This document shows positions 42,030 to 42,089 of a DNA stretch of 42,089 nt, piece after piece. The translations under genes and the position numbers were made by a program. Each line of letters begins with the position of its first letter. Within the stretch, counting starts at the first letter, position 1. The notes beneath the pieces are model-generated. The model was not told the origin of the DNA and did no database searches. It saw only the letters and a program-made list of their open reading frames with translations. Source of the DNA: Chitinophagales bacterium (GTDB lineage Bacteria; Bacteroidota; Bacteroidia; Chitinophagales; Saprospiraceae); assembly GCA_013298955.1 (NCBI GenBank), contig JAAFJT010000033.1:1-42089 (forward strand). Reading direction: 5' to 3'.

Positions 42030-42059
42030 AAAAGCGTCTATTTTGCGATAGACGCTTTT
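42030..42059. terminator. Hairpin near the window end
   Basis: AAAAGCGTCTAT and ATAGACGCTTTT pair around TTTGCG. A on one side and T on the other allow a terminator in either direction. It may belong to a gene beyond the window. Confidence 0.5.
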
Positions 42060-42089
42060 GGTTAAAACAAAAAATAAAAGATTACAGTT

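Noticed and set aside
1-42089. tRNA, rRNA, riboswitches, prophage or insertion sequence genes
   Set aside because: None was recognised by reading both strands; the spacers are accounted for by repeats, promoters or featureless A/T-rich DNA. A covariance-model search was not possible here.

Overview
This 42 kb window is chromosomal DNA from a member of the Bacteroidota, most likely the Saprospiria/Chitinophagia side of the phylum. The lineage call is inference. It rests on a type IX secretion (T9SS) protein of the PorZ type with its own C-terminal sorting domain, an OmpA/TPR/PD40 protein of the PorE type, Bacteroidota-restricted families (DUF4230, DUF4294), a futalosine-pathway menaquinone enzyme (MqnC), few Shine-Dalgarno sequences, and promoter motifs of the form TAnnTTTG. 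About 30 genes are present. Nearly all are housekeeping or cell-envelope genes; no phage, integrase, transposase, CRISPR array, rRNA or tRNA was recognised.

Layout. 1-6.4 kb (minus strand): PASTA protein, D-Ala-D-Ala ligase, PorZ, OmpA-family protein. 6.5-10.3 kb: M28 peptidase (plus), then a DUF4230 protein and an MltD-like lytic transglycosylase (minus). 11-14 kb (minus): gatA and hisS. 14.7-24.8 kb (plus): ComEC, a four-module helix-hairpin-helix protein, MltA, CinA, a 2-oxoacid dehydrogenase E2, and the PorE-like OmpA protein. 25.2-29.6 kb: MATE exporter convergent with a tandem amidohydrolase. 29.9-35.4 kb (plus): a small membrane-anchored protein with an RDD protein, yceD-rpmF, RidA, trpS, and nadC overlapping a SanA/YdcF protein. 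35.7-39.1 kb (minus): DUF4294, DUF58, mqnC. 39.4-41.8 kb (plus): a gluconate-dehydrogenase-subunit-3-like protein and its GMC oxidoreductase partner.

Common themes are peptidoglycan (ddl, two lytic transglycosylases, PASTA and OmpA domains, SanA), secretion and outer membrane (PorZ, OmpA/PorE-like), DNA uptake (ComEC plus HhH protein), and translation (gatA, hisS, trpS, rpmF).

The unusual part is between the genes. Most long intergenic spaces hold large palindromic repeats from at least four families: (1) six copies of a 110-180 bp inverted repeat built on CGGATGACGCGGATT; (2) four loci of back-to-back CACATAGG/CCTATGTG strings; (3) three copies of a roughly 130 bp MITE-like element with a GGTCGGCGAGGTT palindrome at its centre; (4) a set of 32-35 bp palindromes with different arms but mostly the same TTGCAA or TTTCAAA centre. 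Elements are nested in one another twice, and changes in one arm are often matched in the other. This repeat network is the best candidate here for something undescribed. What it does is unknown.
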